The notes below the pieces were generated by a model. That model searched no databases. It saw only the letters and a list, made by a program, of their open reading frames with translations, and was not told the DNA's origin. Positions 17,822-27,341 of a DNA stretch of 64,000 nucleotides are shown here, in pieces. Source of the DNA: Mycolicibacterium sphagni (GTDB lineage: Bacteria > Actinomycetota > Actinomycetes > Mycobacteriales > Mycobacteriaceae); assembly GCF_002250655.1 (NCBI RefSeq), contig NZ_NOZR01000005.1, forward strand, positions 124,001-188,000, read 5' to 3'. The number at the start of each line of letters is the position of its first letter. The first letter of the stretch is position 1. The position numbers and the translations under genes are program-made.

Positions 17822-20076
17822 CAGGTGAGGTCGTACCCGAGCCGCTCGGCGAGCTTGTGCAGCAGATCGGCGGCGGCGTCGGCGATGACGGTGCCGGGCG
17901 GGAATATCGCCGTGGCGCCGGCGGCATAAAGCTCGTCGAAGTCACCCGGCGGAATGACCCCGCCGACCACAACCATGATGTCGGGGCGCCCGACCTCGGC
18001 GAGGGCGTCGCGCAGAGCGGGAACCAACGTCAGGTGCCCGGCGGCCAGCGACGACACACCCACCACATGGACGTCATTGTCCGCGGCCTGTTGGGCGACC
18101 TCCTCCGGGGTGGAGAAGAGGGAGCCGACGTCGACGTCGAAGCCGATGTCGGCGAAGGCGGTGGCGATGACCTTCTGGCCGCGGTCGTGGCCGTCCTGGC
18201 CCATCTTGGCAACCAGGATGCGCGGCCTGCGGCCGTCGGCCTCGGCGAATTTTTCCACCAATTCGGTTGCGGCGCTCACATTCTGGGCCTTCCCGACCTC
18301 GTCCCGGTACACCCCCGCGATGGTGCGGATCTCGGCCTGATGCCTGCCGTACACCTTCTCCAGAGCGTCGGAGATCTCACCGAGGGTCGCCATGGCGCGT
18401 GCGGCGTCGATCGCCAGCGCCAGCAGGTTGTTGCCCAGCCCGTCCTCGCCGGCCACCCCCGAAGCGCCTGCGGCCCGAGAGAGTTCGGCGAGTGCTGCCT
18501 GGCACGCGGCCTCATCCCGGTCGGCGCGGAGCTTCTCGAGCTTGGCCAGCTGCTCAGCGCGGACCCTACTGTTCTCGACCTTGAGGACCTCGATGTCCTG
18601 GTCCTCGGTGACCTGATACTTGTTCACACCGATCAGCGGCTGGGCACCGGAGTCGATCCGCGCCTGCGTGCGCGCGGCGGCTTCCTCGATACGCAGCTTC
18701 GGGATGCCCTCACTGATGGCCTGCGCCATGCCGCCGTGCTCGGCCACCTCGGCGATATGTGCTCGGGCCTTCTCGGCCAGCTGGTAGGTCAACCATTCGA
18801 CGTAGTAGGAGCCGGCCCACGGGTCGATGGGCCGAGTCGTCCCGGACTCCTGCTGTAGCAGCAGCTGCGTGTTGCGGGCGATGCGCGCGGAGAAGTCGGT
18901 GGGCAGCGCCAGCGCCTCGTCGAGTGCGTTGGTGTGCAGCGACTGGGTGTGGCCCTGCGTGGCGGCCATGGCCTCCACGCAGGTTCGGGCGACATTGTTG
19001 AACACATCCTGGGCGGTCAGCGACCAGCCCGACGTTTGTGAATGGGTGCGCAGCGAAAGCGATTTCGGATTCTTGGCGCCGAACTCGGCAACCAGCTCAC
19101 TCCACAGCAGACGGCCGGCACGCAGCTTGGCGACCTCCATGAAGAAGTTCATCCCAATGCCCCAGAAGAACGAGAGCCGCGGCGCGAACTTATCGACGTC
19201 AAGCCCGGCGTCGCGGCCGGCCTTGAGGTACTCCACACCGTCGGCCAGCGTATAGGCCAGCTCGAGATCCGCTGTGGCACCGGCCTCTTGGATGTGATAG
19301 CCGGAGATGGAGATGGAATTGAACTTCGGCATCTTGGCGCTGGTATAGCCGAAGATGTCCGAGATGATCCGCATGGACGGCTTAGGCGGATAGATGTAGG
19401 TGTTGCGGACCATGAACTCTTTGAGGATGTCGTTCTGAATGGTCCCGGCCAGCTTCTCCGGGGGTACACCCTGTTCCTCGGCGGCCACCACGTAGAGCGC
19501 GAGGATCGGTAGGACCGCGCCGTTCATGGTCATCGACACGCTCACCGTGCCCAGGTCGATACCGTCGAACAGCTGGCGCATGTCGAGGATCGAATCGATG
19601 GCGACACCGGCCATTCCGACGTCTCCGGCCACCCGCGGGTGGTCGGAGTCGTAGCCGCGGTGGGTCGCCAGGTCGAACGCCACCGACAGACCCTTCTGGC
19701 CGGCGGCCAGGTTGCGCCGGTAGAAGGCGTTCGATTCGGCGGCCGTGGAGAACCCGGCGTACTGGCGGATGGTCCAGGGCTGGTTGACGTACATCGTCGG
19801 GTAAGGCCCGCGGATGAACGGCGGCTCGCCGGGGAAGCTGTCCAGCGGATAGCCGGCGGCGGCGACCGCGTCGCGGTCGGCGCCGACGTAGACCGGCTTG
19901 ACGGCGATGCCCTCGGGCGTCTGCCACTCCAGCTGCTCGGCGCTGTAGCCGTGAACTGACGCCGCGGCGGCGACGTGCTCGGTGACGGCGGCCTCGGTGG
20001 GTGCCGTCACCGGGCGCTCGCCGTGCAGTGGGACGTCGGCGAAGCTCGGTACCGTGCCGGTTGTACTAGCGGTCAT
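17821..20076 (-). CDS. mutB: Methylmalonyl-CoA mutase large (alpha) subunit
   Basis: 751 aa. A TIM-barrel substrate domain (residues 80-560, with [24 protein letters not shown]) is followed by the C-terminal B12-binding domain carrying GQDGHDRG (the DxHxxG cobalamin ligand) near residue 625. It interconverts (R)-methylmalonyl-CoA and succinyl-CoA as a heterodimer with MutA, linking propionate and cholesterol breakdown to the TCA cycle. Run in reverse, it supplies methylmalonyl-CoA for methyl-branched lipids. The start ATG lies 3 nt after the mutA stop and the stop overlaps meaB. The neighbouring Mas-type PKS would use the same metabolite. Confidence 0.97.
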   Translation of the reverse strand: MTASTTGTVPSFADVPLHGERPVTAPTEAAVTEHVAAAASVHGYSAEQLEWQTPEGIAVKPVYVGADRDAVAAAGYPLDSFPGEPPFIRGPYPTMYVNQPWTIRQYAGFSTAAESNAFYRRNLAAGQKGLSVAFDLATHRGYDSDHPRVAGDVGMAGVAIDSILDMRQLFDGIDLGTVSVSMTMNGAVLPILALYVVAAEEQGVPPEKLAGTIQNDILKEFMVRNTYIYPPKPSMRIISDIFGYTSAKMPKFNSISISGYHIQEAGATADLELAYTLADGVEYLKAGRDAGLDVDKFAPRLSFFWGIGMNFFMEVAKLRAGRLLWSELVAEFGAKNPKSLSLRTHSQTSGWSLTAQDVFNNVARTCVEAMAATQGHTQSLHTNALDEALALPTDFSARIARNTQLLLQQESGTTRPIDPWAGSYYVEWLTYQLAEKARAHIAEVAEHGGMAQAISEGIPKLRIEEAAARTQARIDSGAQPLIGVNKYQVTEDQDIEVLKVENSRVRAEQLAKLEKLRADRDEAACQAALAELSRAAGASGVAGEDGLGNNLLALAIDAARAMATLGEISDALEKVYGRHQAEIRTIAGVYRDEVGKAQNVSAATELVEKFAEADGRRPRILVAKMGQDGHDRGQKVIATAFADIGFDVDVGSLFSTPEEVAQQAADNDVHVVGVSSLAAGHLTLVPALRDALAEVGRPDIMVVVGGVIPPGDFDELYAAGATAIFPPGTVIADAAADLLHKLAERLGYDLT

Positions 20077-20079
20077 GGG

Positions 20080-21915
20080 TCAGGCCCCCAATCGGGTGAG
20101 CAGGGACGAAAGCGCTTCGACTGCATCGATTTTCGCGGTCAGATACCCGTCGGGCTTCTCGGCGGCGTCCGCGACCGCCTTCTCCGGTCCGGCCAGGTAG
20201 ATCTGGCTTACCCCCGCGGCTCGCGCGGCAGCCACCACATCGGAGGCATCGGTTCCGTAGCGGGCGTCGGTGCCGCAGAGCACCGCTACCGTGGCCCCGG
20301 CGTCGGAGACCGCGGCAGCTGTCCGGTCGGCGTCGACGGTGCCGGGGTTGATTGCTTCGATCCCACCGGAGGCCAGCAGGTTGGCCGCGAACGTGGCTCG
20401 GATGTTGTTCTCGGCCAGCGGCCCCAGCGGCAGCAGGAGGGCCACAGGCCGAGCGCCGGTGCGCTCCAGGAAAGCGTCGGACCGGTCTCGCAGCGCCTCG
20501 AATCCGGCCGCGTAGCGCCGCACGGCTTCCGACGAATTATATTGTGGCAGTGGAGGTTCGGACAGATTCGGGAACTCGTTGACCCCCGTCACCGCGGTCC
20601 GGCGGTGAGCGATGTCCTCGGCCCGGCGCGCCCGCACCAGCTCGATCTGCTCGGCGACGTGATCGCGCGCAGCCACGAATCCACCCCGGGACTCGATGTC
20701 CTGGAAGTGTGACCACGCCTGGGCGGCAAGGCTTTCAGTGAGGTCCTCGACGTACCAGGAACCGCCCGCGGGGTCGAGCACCCGGCCGACGTGTGACTCT
20801 TCGAGCAACAACAGCTGGGTGTTGCGCGCGATACGGCGAGCGAAACCGGCGCTGATCCCGGGGAATCCGCTGGGGATCGCCACGTCGAACGGCAGGACCA
20901 CGACGGTATCTGCTCCCCCGACCCCGGCACCGAACGCAGCCAGTGTCGTGCGGAGCATGTTCACCCACGGGTCGCGCTGCGTCATCATCGGCAGCGACGT
21001 AACCGCGTGCACCGTGACCGCCCCGCTGTCGGGCTGGCCGAGCACGTCGGCGACCCGGGCCCAGAGTTGGCGGGCCGCACGGAATTTGGCGATCGTCATG
21101 AACTGGTCGTCGTCGGCCACCAGACGGAAGCTGATCTGTCGAAGCGCGTCGGCCACCGCGGTGCCGGCGTCGGCCAGCGCTCGCACGTACTCGACGGCGG
21201 CACCCAGAACACCGGCCAGCTCCCATGCCGCGTTCGCGCCACGGTTGTGGAAAGCGGGCCCGTCCACGGTGATGGCACGCACCCCGGCGCCACCGGCCAC
21301 ACGCTGTGCGACGCTGACGACATCTGCGAGAGCAGGCGCACCGAACCCACTCAGCGGCGCGGTGAGCGGGTCCGCGCCCAGGTCGATCGACATCGTGGCG
21401 CGCTGGGCGTCGGTGGCACCGGCCACCAGGGCCAGCACCGACTCAGCGGCGGCGCCGAACTGCGCGCCGGCGTCCAGGATCACCGGAGCGAGCTCCAGGT
21501 ACACCCCCTCCAGCAGACGGTCGAGGTCGGCGGCGGCCACACCGGTCTCCCCGACCCGCAGTACCAGCGCGCTGACGCCGTCACCGAGCGCACCCAGGAC
21601 CACGGAGTTACCGTCGGCGACTGCGCCGGTGAAACCCGGACCCGGGAAGACCTCGGCGACCTTCCAGCCGGCGACGACGTCACGGTGGGCGTCGGCGCCG
21701 CGGACGAAGGGCCACGTGCCGGGCAGCGAGGATTCAGGCAGGGTATCGAGCGAGGTATAGAGCGGCCGGATCGAAAAGCCCTCGTAGGTGGGCGACTCCA
21801 GCAGCGTCTCGGGTTCAGCGGGCAGATCCGCCGGATCCTTCCGGCTGCTCTTGGCCAGCACGCCGGCCACCGCGGTGCGCCAGCGGGCGCGTGCCTCCTC
21901 CACCTCTACTGACAC
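20080..21915 (-). CDS. mutA: Methylmalonyl-CoA mutase small (beta) subunit
   Basis: About 611 aa, close to M. tuberculosis MutA (615 aa). It is homologous to MutB (GTWPFVRGADAHRDVVAGWKVAE, FRAARQLWARV) but its C-terminal domain lacks the DxHxxG cobalamin motif, as expected for the non-catalytic subunit. Start: the GTG at 21915 has AGGAG 6 nt upstream; the in-frame ATG at 21966 would add 17 residues with no such site. First gene of mutA-mutB-meaB-lipL. A palindrome lies about 60 nt upstream. Confidence 0.93.
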   Translation of the reverse strand: MSVEVEEARARWRTAVAGVLAKSSRKDPADLPAEPETLLESPTYEGFSIRPLYTSLDTLPESSLPGTWPFVRGADAHRDVVAGWKVAEVFPGPGFTGAVADGNSVVLGALGDGVSALVLRVGETGVAAADLDRLLEGVYLELAPVILDAGAQFGAAAESVLALVAGATDAQRATMSIDLGADPLTAPLSGFGAPALADVVSVAQRVAGGAGVRAITVDGPAFHNRGANAAWELAGVLGAAVEYVRALADAGTAVADALRQISFRLVADDDQFMTIAKFRAARQLWARVADVLGQPDSGAVTVHAVTSLPMMTQRDPWVNMLRTTLAAFGAGVGGADTVVVLPFDVAIPSGFPGISAGFARRIARNTQLLLLEESHVGRVLDPAGGSWYVEDLTESLAAQAWSHFQDIESRGGFVAARDHVAEQIELVRARRAEDIAHRRTAVTGVNEFPNLSEPPLPQYNSSEAVRRYAAGFEALRDRSDAFLERTGARPVALLLPLGPLAENNIRATFAANLLASGGIEAINPGTVDADRTAAAVSDAGATVAVLCGTDARYGTDASDVVAAARAAGVSQIYLAGPEKAVADAAEKPDGYLTAKIDAVEALSSLLTRLGA

Positions 21916-21970
21916 CGGCAACTCCTGTTGTCGCAGCATGTGGGCGCCCGTACCCGGGAACGCCACCAGA

Positions 21971-21989
21971 CCATCAGGCTAAATGATGG
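21971..21989. promoter_or_regulatory. Palindrome CCATCA-N7-TGATGG upstream of mutA
   Basis: Perfect 6-bp arms around GGCTAAA. On the minus strand the spacer supplies TAGCCT, a possible -10 for mutA. The site sits in the 122-bp divergent interval between mutA and the TVP38 gene, so a bound regulator could act on either. It does not match the PrpR motif known to me. Confidence 0.35.
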
Positions 21990-22023
21990 CCTCAGGCGTC
22001 ACGCCGCCGACTACACCTGCCCG

Positions 22024-22029
22024 TAATCT
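22024..22029 (+). promoter_or_regulatory. Candidate -10 element of the TVP38 gene
   Basis: TAATCT lies 8 nt before the GTG at 22038. The alternative TTG start at 22029 falls on the last base of this hexamer, which argues for the GTG and a leaderless mRNA. Confidence 0.35.
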
Positions 22030-22037
22030 TGGTCAAC

Positions 22038-22730
22038 GTGACGTCGAAGACCCTCAACACGCTGCGAAGTGTGGGCACAGCGGTGGTCTCCACGGCACGC
22101 CAGGTGTCCCGAACCCGCATTGTCGTCACCGCGATCGCTACTGTGATTCTCGTCGCAATCGTCGTGCTGGTGCCGCTGCCCAGCGCATTGCAGTTGCGGG
22201 ACTGGGCGACATCGCTCGGCGCCTGGTTCCCGTTGGCGTTCCTCGCCGCGCACATCGTCGTCACGATCTTCCCGTTTCCCCGCACGGCGTTCACGCTGGC
22301 CGCCGGGCTGTTGTTCGGGCCCGCGGTCGGTGTGGTTATCGCCGTGGTCGCGAGCACGGTGAGCGCGCTGCTCGCCCTGGTGCTGGTGCGTGCGCTGGGC
22401 TGGCAGCTCGGAAGGCTGGTCAGCCATCCCGCGGTGGACGCGGTGGATGCCCGGCTGCGGGCCAGTGGCTGGCGGGCGATCTTCTCGCTACGGATGATCC
22501 CAGCTGTGCCGTTCTCGGTGCTCAACTACGCGGCCGGGGCGTCAGCGGTACGAGTACTCCCCTATTTCTGGGCCACTCTGGCCGGACTGATCCCGGGCAC
22601 CGCCGCGGTGGTGTTCCTCGGGGACGCGCTGACCGGCAATATCAGCCCGCTGCTGGTGCTGGTGTCGGTGTGCACGGCGGCCGTCGGCGTCGCCGGGCTG
22701 GTCTACGAGGTGCGGGCCGCGGCTAAGTAG
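22038..22730 (+). CDS. TVP38/TMEM64 (DedA-like) membrane protein
   Basis: About 230 aa. Helix near residues 22-42, then FPLAFLAAHIVVTIFPFPRTAFTLAAGLLFGPAVG and a further segment with FSLRMIPAVPFSVLNYAAGASAVR (the family R-x-IPxxPF motif) before two C-terminal helices. TVP38/TMEM64 proteins are DedA-superfamily membrane proteins thought to move or scramble lipids; no substrate is known here. Its place beside mutA matches Rv1491c of M. tuberculosis. It is divergent from mutA and its stop overlaps the convergent 246-aa membrane protein by 8 nt. Confidence 0.85.
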   Translation: MTSKTLNTLRSVGTAVVSTARQVSRTRIVVTAIATVILVAIVVLVPLPSALQLRDWATSLGAWFPLAFLAAHIVVTIFPFPRTAFTLAAGLLFGPAVGVVIAVVASTVSALLALVLVRALGWQLGRLVSHPAVDAVDARLRASGWRAIFSLRMIPAVPFSVLNYAAGASAVRVLPYFWATLAGLIPGTAAVVFLGDALTGNISPLLVLVSVCTAAVGVAGLVYEVRAAAK

Positions 22731-23463
22731 GCGCAACCGCGGCAGTGTGACCGCGAAGAAGTTGTTCGATCCGATCCAGCAGTTGGGTCGGATCGGTGTC
22801 GGCGCCGTCGTTCCAGGTGACCAGAGCGCCGTACAGGTTGATCGGCTCGACCGTCAGTTGCAGGCCCAACATCACGGTGTTCGTCTCGGTAGCCGAATCC
22901 TCAGGGCGGTAAGCGATCTCAACCTGCAATGCCTTGACGCCGCTGACTGAGTTCGCGATCCACTTGGGGGTTATCGCCTCAATCTCATCCCGCGTGAGCT
23001 CCCCGGGATTGATCTTCGGATCGGCGACTCTGACCGTCAATGTCGACGGTGTAAAACGCAGCGAACATCGGTGCCACATACGGAAAGTGGCATACATCAT
23101 GAGGAGCGTCGCCAAAATGAGCAGTATGCCGGCGAACCGTAGCCACACCGGGTTGCCGGGCACGTATCCGGCATAGATGCCGGCGATTCCCATCAGCGGA
23201 AGCGCGAAGTTCAGCAGATAGGCGCTTGCCTCATGCCAGGGAACGTACCCGCACACGATGTCGTCGGACGTTCGAGTGACACCTGCGCGCATTATGCGGC
23301 GCTTGCCCACGACACCGAAACACGCTCCGCAAAAGCAAATGACAGCCCAGTACCACGCCAACCCTTTCAGAAATGCCAGGACGGCCACGAGTGCGAATGC
23401 GATGCCGAGGGAGAACCCAAGCACGCCCGGCCAGCGCCGATTCGTCTCACTACCGACTTCCAT
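22723..23463 (-). CDS. Unknown membrane protein, four helices plus soluble tail
   Basis: 246 aa, not recognised. Four hydrophobic stretches at about residues 14-32, 36-50, 82-100 and 107-125 form two hairpins. A soluble C-terminal half (130-246) has an alternating beta-like pattern (CSLRFTPSTLTVRVADPKI, ALQVEIAYRPE) reminiscent of bacterial PH-like domains, but that is a guess. Clear ATG start. It is not at this position in M. tuberculosis as far as I recall. It lies between 16-bp direct repeats and overlaps the end of the TVP38 gene by 8 nt and the upstream small frame by 14 nt. Confidence 0.65.
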   Translation of the reverse strand: MEVGSETNRRWPGVLGFSLGIAFALVAVLAFLKGLAWYWAVICFCGACFGVVGKRRIMRAGVTRTSDDIVCGYVPWHEASAYLLNFALPLMGIAGIYAGYVPGNPVWLRFAGILLILATLLMMYATFRMWHRCSLRFTPSTLTVRVADPKINPGELTRDEIEAITPKWIANSVSGVKALQVEIAYRPEDSATETNTVMLGLQLTVEPINLYGALVTWNDGADTDPTQLLDRIEQLLRGHTAAVAPT

Positions 23464-23659
23464 GGTCTGCCTCCGCTTCCACTGCCGTCACACCGGTACG
23501 AACGGTCAATCGGATGGGTTCACGGACCACCAGCGAATCCCGTAGCGCGCTCGTGGTCAGTTGTACTATCAGCGTCCCCTCGTCCATCGCGACGATCCGG
23601 GACCGGCAGATACTGTCGAGGTGGGCGACCCACCGGAAGTCACAGCGATCTGACAGCAA
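23450..23659 (-). CDS. Possible small protein between SPFH and membrane gene
   Basis: Up to 69 aa from a TTG, or 45 aa from an internal ATG. The sequence (EGTLIVQLTTSALRDSLVVREPIRLTVRTG) looks like beta-strand protein rather than noise. It fills the gap between the SPFH stop and the 246-aa gene and overlaps the latter's ATG by 14 nt, so it may couple its translation. No family recognised; it could also be a decayed remnant. Confidence 0.35.
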   Translation of the reverse strand: MLSDRCDFRWVAHLDSICRSRIVAMDEGTLIVQLTTSALRDSLVVREPIRLTVRTGVTAVEAEADHGSR

Positions 23660-23677
23660 CGCCGGAGTTGGCCGCGG

Positions 23678-24922
23678 CTAAGTAGCGCGGTGCGAGCCGG
23701 GCGGCGGCGGGGCGTACTGCGGGTCGGCCGGTGGGGCCTGCTGCTCGGACAACGGCGGATACGACATCGGCGGCGGGGCGATGGCGTCGAGTGGCGGCAC
23801 CGCGGGCGCGCCGACCACAGGCACGGATGTGCGCGCTTCGGCCTCGGCCTTGGCCACCGCTTGTGCGATCGCTGGGTCGGTCTTGGTGTCGAACCAGTCG
23901 GCCACTTCATCGGCGTCGTCGTCAGTCTTGGGAGCATCGTCGATCGGTGACGGGGTGTACCGATACACACCGTCCTCGCCAGGCGCACCGAGCAGCTTGG
24001 TGAATCCCTGCAGCGCCGAACCGAAGTCACTCGGCACCAGCCAGACCTTGTTGGCCTCACCCTTGGCCATCTGCGGCAGCGTCTGCAGGTACTGGTAGGC
24101 CAGCATCTCCGGGGTGGGCCGGCCCGCCTTGATGGCGGCGAAGGTCTTCTCGATGGCCTTGGCCTGGCCCTGCGCCTGCAGGTAGGAGGCGGCGCGCTCG
24201 CCCTGGGCCCGCAGGATCCGGGATTGGCGGTCAGCCTCGGCGGCCAGGATCGCGGCCTGTTTTGCGCCCTCGGCGGCCAGGATCTGGGCTTGCTTCTGGC
24301 CCTCGGCCTGCTTGATCGAGGCCTCCCGGCTGCCCTCGGCGGTGAGGATCATCGCGCGCTTCTCGCGGTCGGCGCGCATCTGCTTTTCCATCGAGTCCTG
24401 GATGGACGGCGGCGGATCGATGCTGCGCAGCTCGACCCGGGCCACCCGAAGACCCCAGCGACCGGTGGCTTCGTCGAGCACGCCACGCAACTGCCCGTTG
24501 ATCTGGTCACGGCTGGTCAGCGTTTGCTCGAGGGTCATGCCGCCGACCACGTTGCGCAGTGTGGTCGTGGTCAGCTGCTCGACGCCGACGATGTAATTGC
24601 TGATCTGGTAAACCGCCGCCTGCGGGTTGGTGACCTGGAAGTACACGACGGTGTCGATGTTGACAGTCAGGTTGTCCTCGGTGATCACCGGTTGCGGCGG
24701 GAAAGACACCACCCGCTCGCGCAGGTCGACGCGGGCACGGACCTTGTCGATAAACGGGATCAGCAGCGTGAGCTGCCCAGAGACGGTCTTGCTGTAGCGC
24801 CCGAGCCGCTCGATGACAGCGGCCTCGGCCTGCGGGATCAGGGCGACGGACTTGCCCACGATGATGATGGCGAAAATCACCAGCACCGCGAGCAGGACCA
24901 GACCGGCTATGGCACCGTCCAT
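23678..24922 (-). CDS. SPFH/stomatin-like membrane scaffold protein
   Basis: 414 aa. An N-terminal membrane anchor (residues 5-25) precedes an SPFH/band-7 domain (28-200; ERLGRYSKTVSGQLTLLIPFIDKV, RVVSFPPQPVITEDNLTVNIDTVVYFQV). A long Ala/Glu-rich coiled coil (205-265) and TPEMLAYQYLQTLPQMAKGEANK follow. The last 80 residues are acidic then Pro-rich, beyond the usual QmcA/stomatin end. Such proteins oligomerise in lipid microdomains and may modulate membrane proteases. It is 12 nt downstream of an NfeD-like gene, the classic NfeD/SPFH pair (Rv1487-Rv1488 order). Confidence 0.92.
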   Translation of the reverse strand: MDGAIAGLVLLAVLVIFAIIIVGKSVALIPQAEAAVIERLGRYSKTVSGQLTLLIPFIDKVRARVDLRERVVSFPPQPVITEDNLTVNIDTVVYFQVTNPQAAVYQISNYIVGVEQLTTTTLRNVVGGMTLEQTLTSRDQINGQLRGVLDEATGRWGLRVARVELRSIDPPPSIQDSMEKQMRADREKRAMILTAEGSREASIKQAEGQKQAQILAAEGAKQAAILAAEADRQSRILRAQGERAASYLQAQGQAKAIEKTFAAIKAGRPTPEMLAYQYLQTLPQMAKGEANKVWLVPSDFGSALQGFTKLLGAPGEDGVYRYTPSPIDDAPKTDDDADEVADWFDTKTDPAIAQAVAKAEAEARTSVPVVGAPAVPPLDAIAPPPMSYPPLSEQQAPPADPQYAPPPPGSHRAT

Positions 24923-24934
24923 GACGCGTTCTCC

Positions 24935-25369
24935 TTATTCGCTTTTCCAGACGACCGCGGTGGCGCCGTCGATGTGCATGACGGTGACGTGGTCGCCCGG
25001 CTGGTACACATCGTTGTCGTTGAACGGGCGAGCCGTCCAGACTTCGCCGTCGAGCTTCACCTGGCCTTCATGGCGCGACACCCGGTCGAGCACCAGCGCC
25101 TGCTTGCCTTCCAGGGCCTTGACGGGTTCGGGTAAGCCCTCGCCCGCGGTGAATTTCCGGCGCAGCGCGGGCCGCACCAGCACCAGCAGCAGCACCGAGA
25201 CCACCAGGAACACCCCGCCGTCGACCCACACCGGTAGCGCGAGCAACCAGCTCGAACCGGCGGCGGCCAGCGCGCCACCGGACAGCATCAGCAGGAACAT
25301 GTCGCCGGTCAGCGCCTCGGCACCCGCAAGGCCCAGGGCGAACACGAGCCAGATCAGCGCCGCGGGCAT
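24935..25369 (-). CDS. NfeD-like membrane protein
   Basis: 144 aa, short NfeD1b type. Three to four hydrophobic segments (residues 3-19, 23-40 and 47-66) are followed by an OB-fold domain from about 80: GKQALVLDRVSRHEGQVKLDGEVWTARP, ending in DHVTVMHIDGATAVVW. NfeD OB domains interact with SPFH/stomatin partners, here encoded directly downstream. First gene of this two- or four-gene minus-strand unit. It is divergent from the hypothetical gene starting at 25448. Confidence 0.9.
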   Translation of the reverse strand: MPAALIWLVFALGLAGAEALTGDMFLLMLSGGALAAAGSSWLLALPVWVDGGVFLVVSVLLLVLVRPALRRKFTAGEGLPEPVKALEGKQALVLDRVSRHEGQVKLDGEVWTARPFNDNDVYQPGDHVTVMHIDGATAVVWKSE

Positions 25370-25447
25370 GGCGCCAGGATATCGCGGTAAACCACAGGGC
25401 GGTTGCAGAAAGCCGGTTCACGGCGGAGCCATTACACTGCGAGCATC

Positions 25448-26308
25448 ATGTGGTGCCCAAGTGTTTCACTGTCCGTGTGGGCCAATGCCTGGCTCGCTGG
25501 CAAGGCCGCGCCCGATGACGTCCTGGATGCGTTATCAGCCTGGGCGCCAACGCATTCGGTGACCGCCTACGACTCCGTCGCGGCTGGCCATACCGGCCTG
25601 CCCTGGCCGGACGTCGATGACGCGGGCGCCGTGTCGCTGCTGCAAACGCTGCGGACCGTGGCCGGGCGCTCGGTCGATGCGCGACCCCCCGCGATCAGCG
25701 TCGCACTGCCGGTGCCCGGCGACGTGCGGGGCTTGGCGGCGGGTACGCAGTTCCAGCGCGACGCGCTGGCCTCCGGTGAGGCGATCATCGTCACCAGCCC
25801 GGCCGGCGACACCATCGGACTGGTCCCCGACTTCGAGTACGACGACACCGACGACGAGTTGCCCGACGGCGATCGGGTGCCCGAATTGTGCGCGCTGTCC
25901 TGGACGGTGTACTCCTTGCCCACCGCCCCGGTGTTCGATCACCTGGATCTCGGCGAAGCGGAGTACACCCTTCGATCGGCGGTGCGCTCGGCCGCAGAAG
26001 CGTTGGGCGCCCTGGAGCTGGGCGCCGCGGGCGGGATCGACGACCCGCGCGGACTCGTCGAGCAGGTGCTGGAATCCGGTCGGCATCATCGCGCCCCCGA
26101 TCACGCTCCGACGCGGGCGCTCCGGGTGCTGGAGAACGCCGCGCACGTCGACGCGATCATCTCGGTGAGCTCAGGGCTGATGCCGATCGGCACACAGAGC
26201 GCTTCGGAGGCTCAGATCGCCAGCGAGGCCTTGCGGCCGCTGGCATCGGTGGTGCGCTCGGCCCGGATCGCCGCGGTTACCGCGATCCTGCACTCAGCTT
26301 GGCACTAG
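25448..26308 (+). CDS. Conserved mycobacterial hypothetical (Rv1486c position)
   Basis: About 286 aa from the ATG at 25448; the frame is open to 25403 but 286 aa fits the family (about 288 aa). Soluble, no signal peptide or helix, no motif I can assign. Acidic central segment ([18 protein letters not shown]) and Ala-rich C-terminus. Position between NfeD and ferrochelatase matches Rv1486c of M. tuberculosis. Its last 32 nt overlap the 3' end of hemH on the other strand, so the two transcripts are antisense at their tails. Confidence 0.8.
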   Translation: MWCPSVSLSVWANAWLAGKAAPDDVLDALSAWAPTHSVTAYDSVAAGHTGLPWPDVDDAGAVSLLQTLRTVAGRSVDARPPAISVALPVPGDVRGLAAGTQFQRDALASGEAIIVTSPAGDTIGLVPDFEYDDTDDELPDGDRVPELCALSWTVYSLPTAPVFDHLDLGEAEYTLRSAVRSAAEALGALELGAAGGIDDPRGLVEQVLESGRHHRAPDHAPTRALRVLENAAHVDAIISVSSGLMPIGTQSASEAQIASEALRPLASVVRSARIAAVTAILHSAWH

Positions 26309-27332
26309 CCTCGCACGCGGGCGTGCAGAATCGTCCGTCGGCACTCGACCCATAGCCCGGAACGGGTTCGGCGCCAATCACTCTCGCGGGTTCGCGGCCA
26401 TCCCGAACCTCGTCGACAAGGTCGAGGACCATCCTCGCGAAGCGCCGTTGCGCATTGGGCGTCGTCGCCCGCGCCAACGCTATACCGAGCGCGTCGGCCT
26501 GCTCGCGTAGCTCGTTGTCCAGGTCCCACACCACCTCGATGTGATCGGAGACGAACCCCACCGGACAGACAAGCACGGCCTTGGTTCCCGATTCCGCTAG
26601 CGTCGAGAGATGTTCTGCGACATCGGGTTCCAGCCATGGAACCTGCGGTGGTCCAGACCGGGATTGCCAGACGACGTCGTAGTCCGCGTAGCCGGCAGCG
26701 GCCGCGATCAGACCGGCGGCGTAACGGACCTGGCGGGCATACAGATCCGGGCCACACCGGTCGGCGGCGCGCAACGGGATCGAATGAGCGGTGAACACCA
26801 ATCGGGCGCCGGCACGCGCCGCTTCGGGCAGTGTCGCGGCGGCGTCCGCGATGGCGTCGGCGAACATCGCGACCAGCAATGGGTGGTCGAAGAACTGCCG
26901 CAATTTCACCAGTTCGGGTGCGTCGTCGCCGACGGCGGCGCGGGCGCGGGCGATGTCCTCCTGGTACTGGGCGCATCCGGAATAGCCGCCCCAAGCCGAG
27001 GTGGCGAACACCGCGGCCCGCCGCACCCCATCGGAAGTCATTGCCGCGACGGTGTCTTCGACGAGCGGATGCCAGTTGCGGTTGCCGAAGTACACCGGCA
27101 GGCGTTCCCCCCGCTCGGCGAGTTCGGCGCGGATCTCCTCGATCAGGTCGCGGTTGATGCCGTTGATCGGAGATACGCCGCCGAAATGCAGGTAGTGCTC
27201 GGCCACGGCGGCCAGACGCTCGGGCGGTATGCCGCGACCGCGAGTGACGTTCTCCAGGAACGGCATCACCTGTTCGGGACCCTCCGGGCCGCCGAACGAC
27301 AGGACCAGCAGCGCATCAAACGAGGTAGGCAC
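26277..27332 (-). CDS. hemH: Ferrochelatase
   Basis: 351 aa. Motifs: [29 protein letters not shown] at the N-terminus, YFGNRNWHP near 80, FTAHSIP near 185 (catalytic His) and [17 protein letters not shown] near 260 (metal/porphyrin site). It inserts iron into the porphyrin ring; actinobacterial enzymes act mainly on coproporphyrin III in the coproporphyrin-dependent heme pathway. A Cys-containing C-terminus (FCTPACEAS) fits the [2Fe-2S] type seen in mycobacteria. GTG start 9 nt after the inhA stop, in the fabG1-inhA-hemH operon. Confidence 0.96.
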   Translation of the reverse strand: MPTSFDALLVLSFGGPEGPEQVMPFLENVTRGRGIPPERLAAVAEHYLHFGGVSPINGINRDLIEEIRAELAERGERLPVYFGNRNWHPLVEDTVAAMTSDGVRRAAVFATSAWGGYSGCAQYQEDIARARAAVGDDAPELVKLRQFFDHPLLVAMFADAIADAAATLPEAARAGARLVFTAHSIPLRAADRCGPDLYARQVRYAAGLIAAAAGYADYDVVWQSRSGPPQVPWLEPDVAEHLSTLAESGTKAVLVCPVGFVSDHIEVVWDLDNELREQADALGIALARATTPNAQRRFARMVLDLVDEVRDGREPARVIGAEPVPGYGSSADGRFCTPACEASAKLSAGSR

Positions 27333-27341
27333 GCCGTCCCT

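Larger units (their letters stand above)
22715..23685. repeat. 16-bp direct repeats bounding a 0.95-kb segment
   Basis: GGCCGCGGCTAAGTAG occurs perfectly at 22715-22730 (the TVP38 gene's last codons and stop) and at 23670-23685 (downstream end of the SPFH gene). Between them lie only the 246-aa membrane protein and a 69-codon frame. Such a repeat is what an insertion or a duplication event would leave. Confidence 0.5.
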
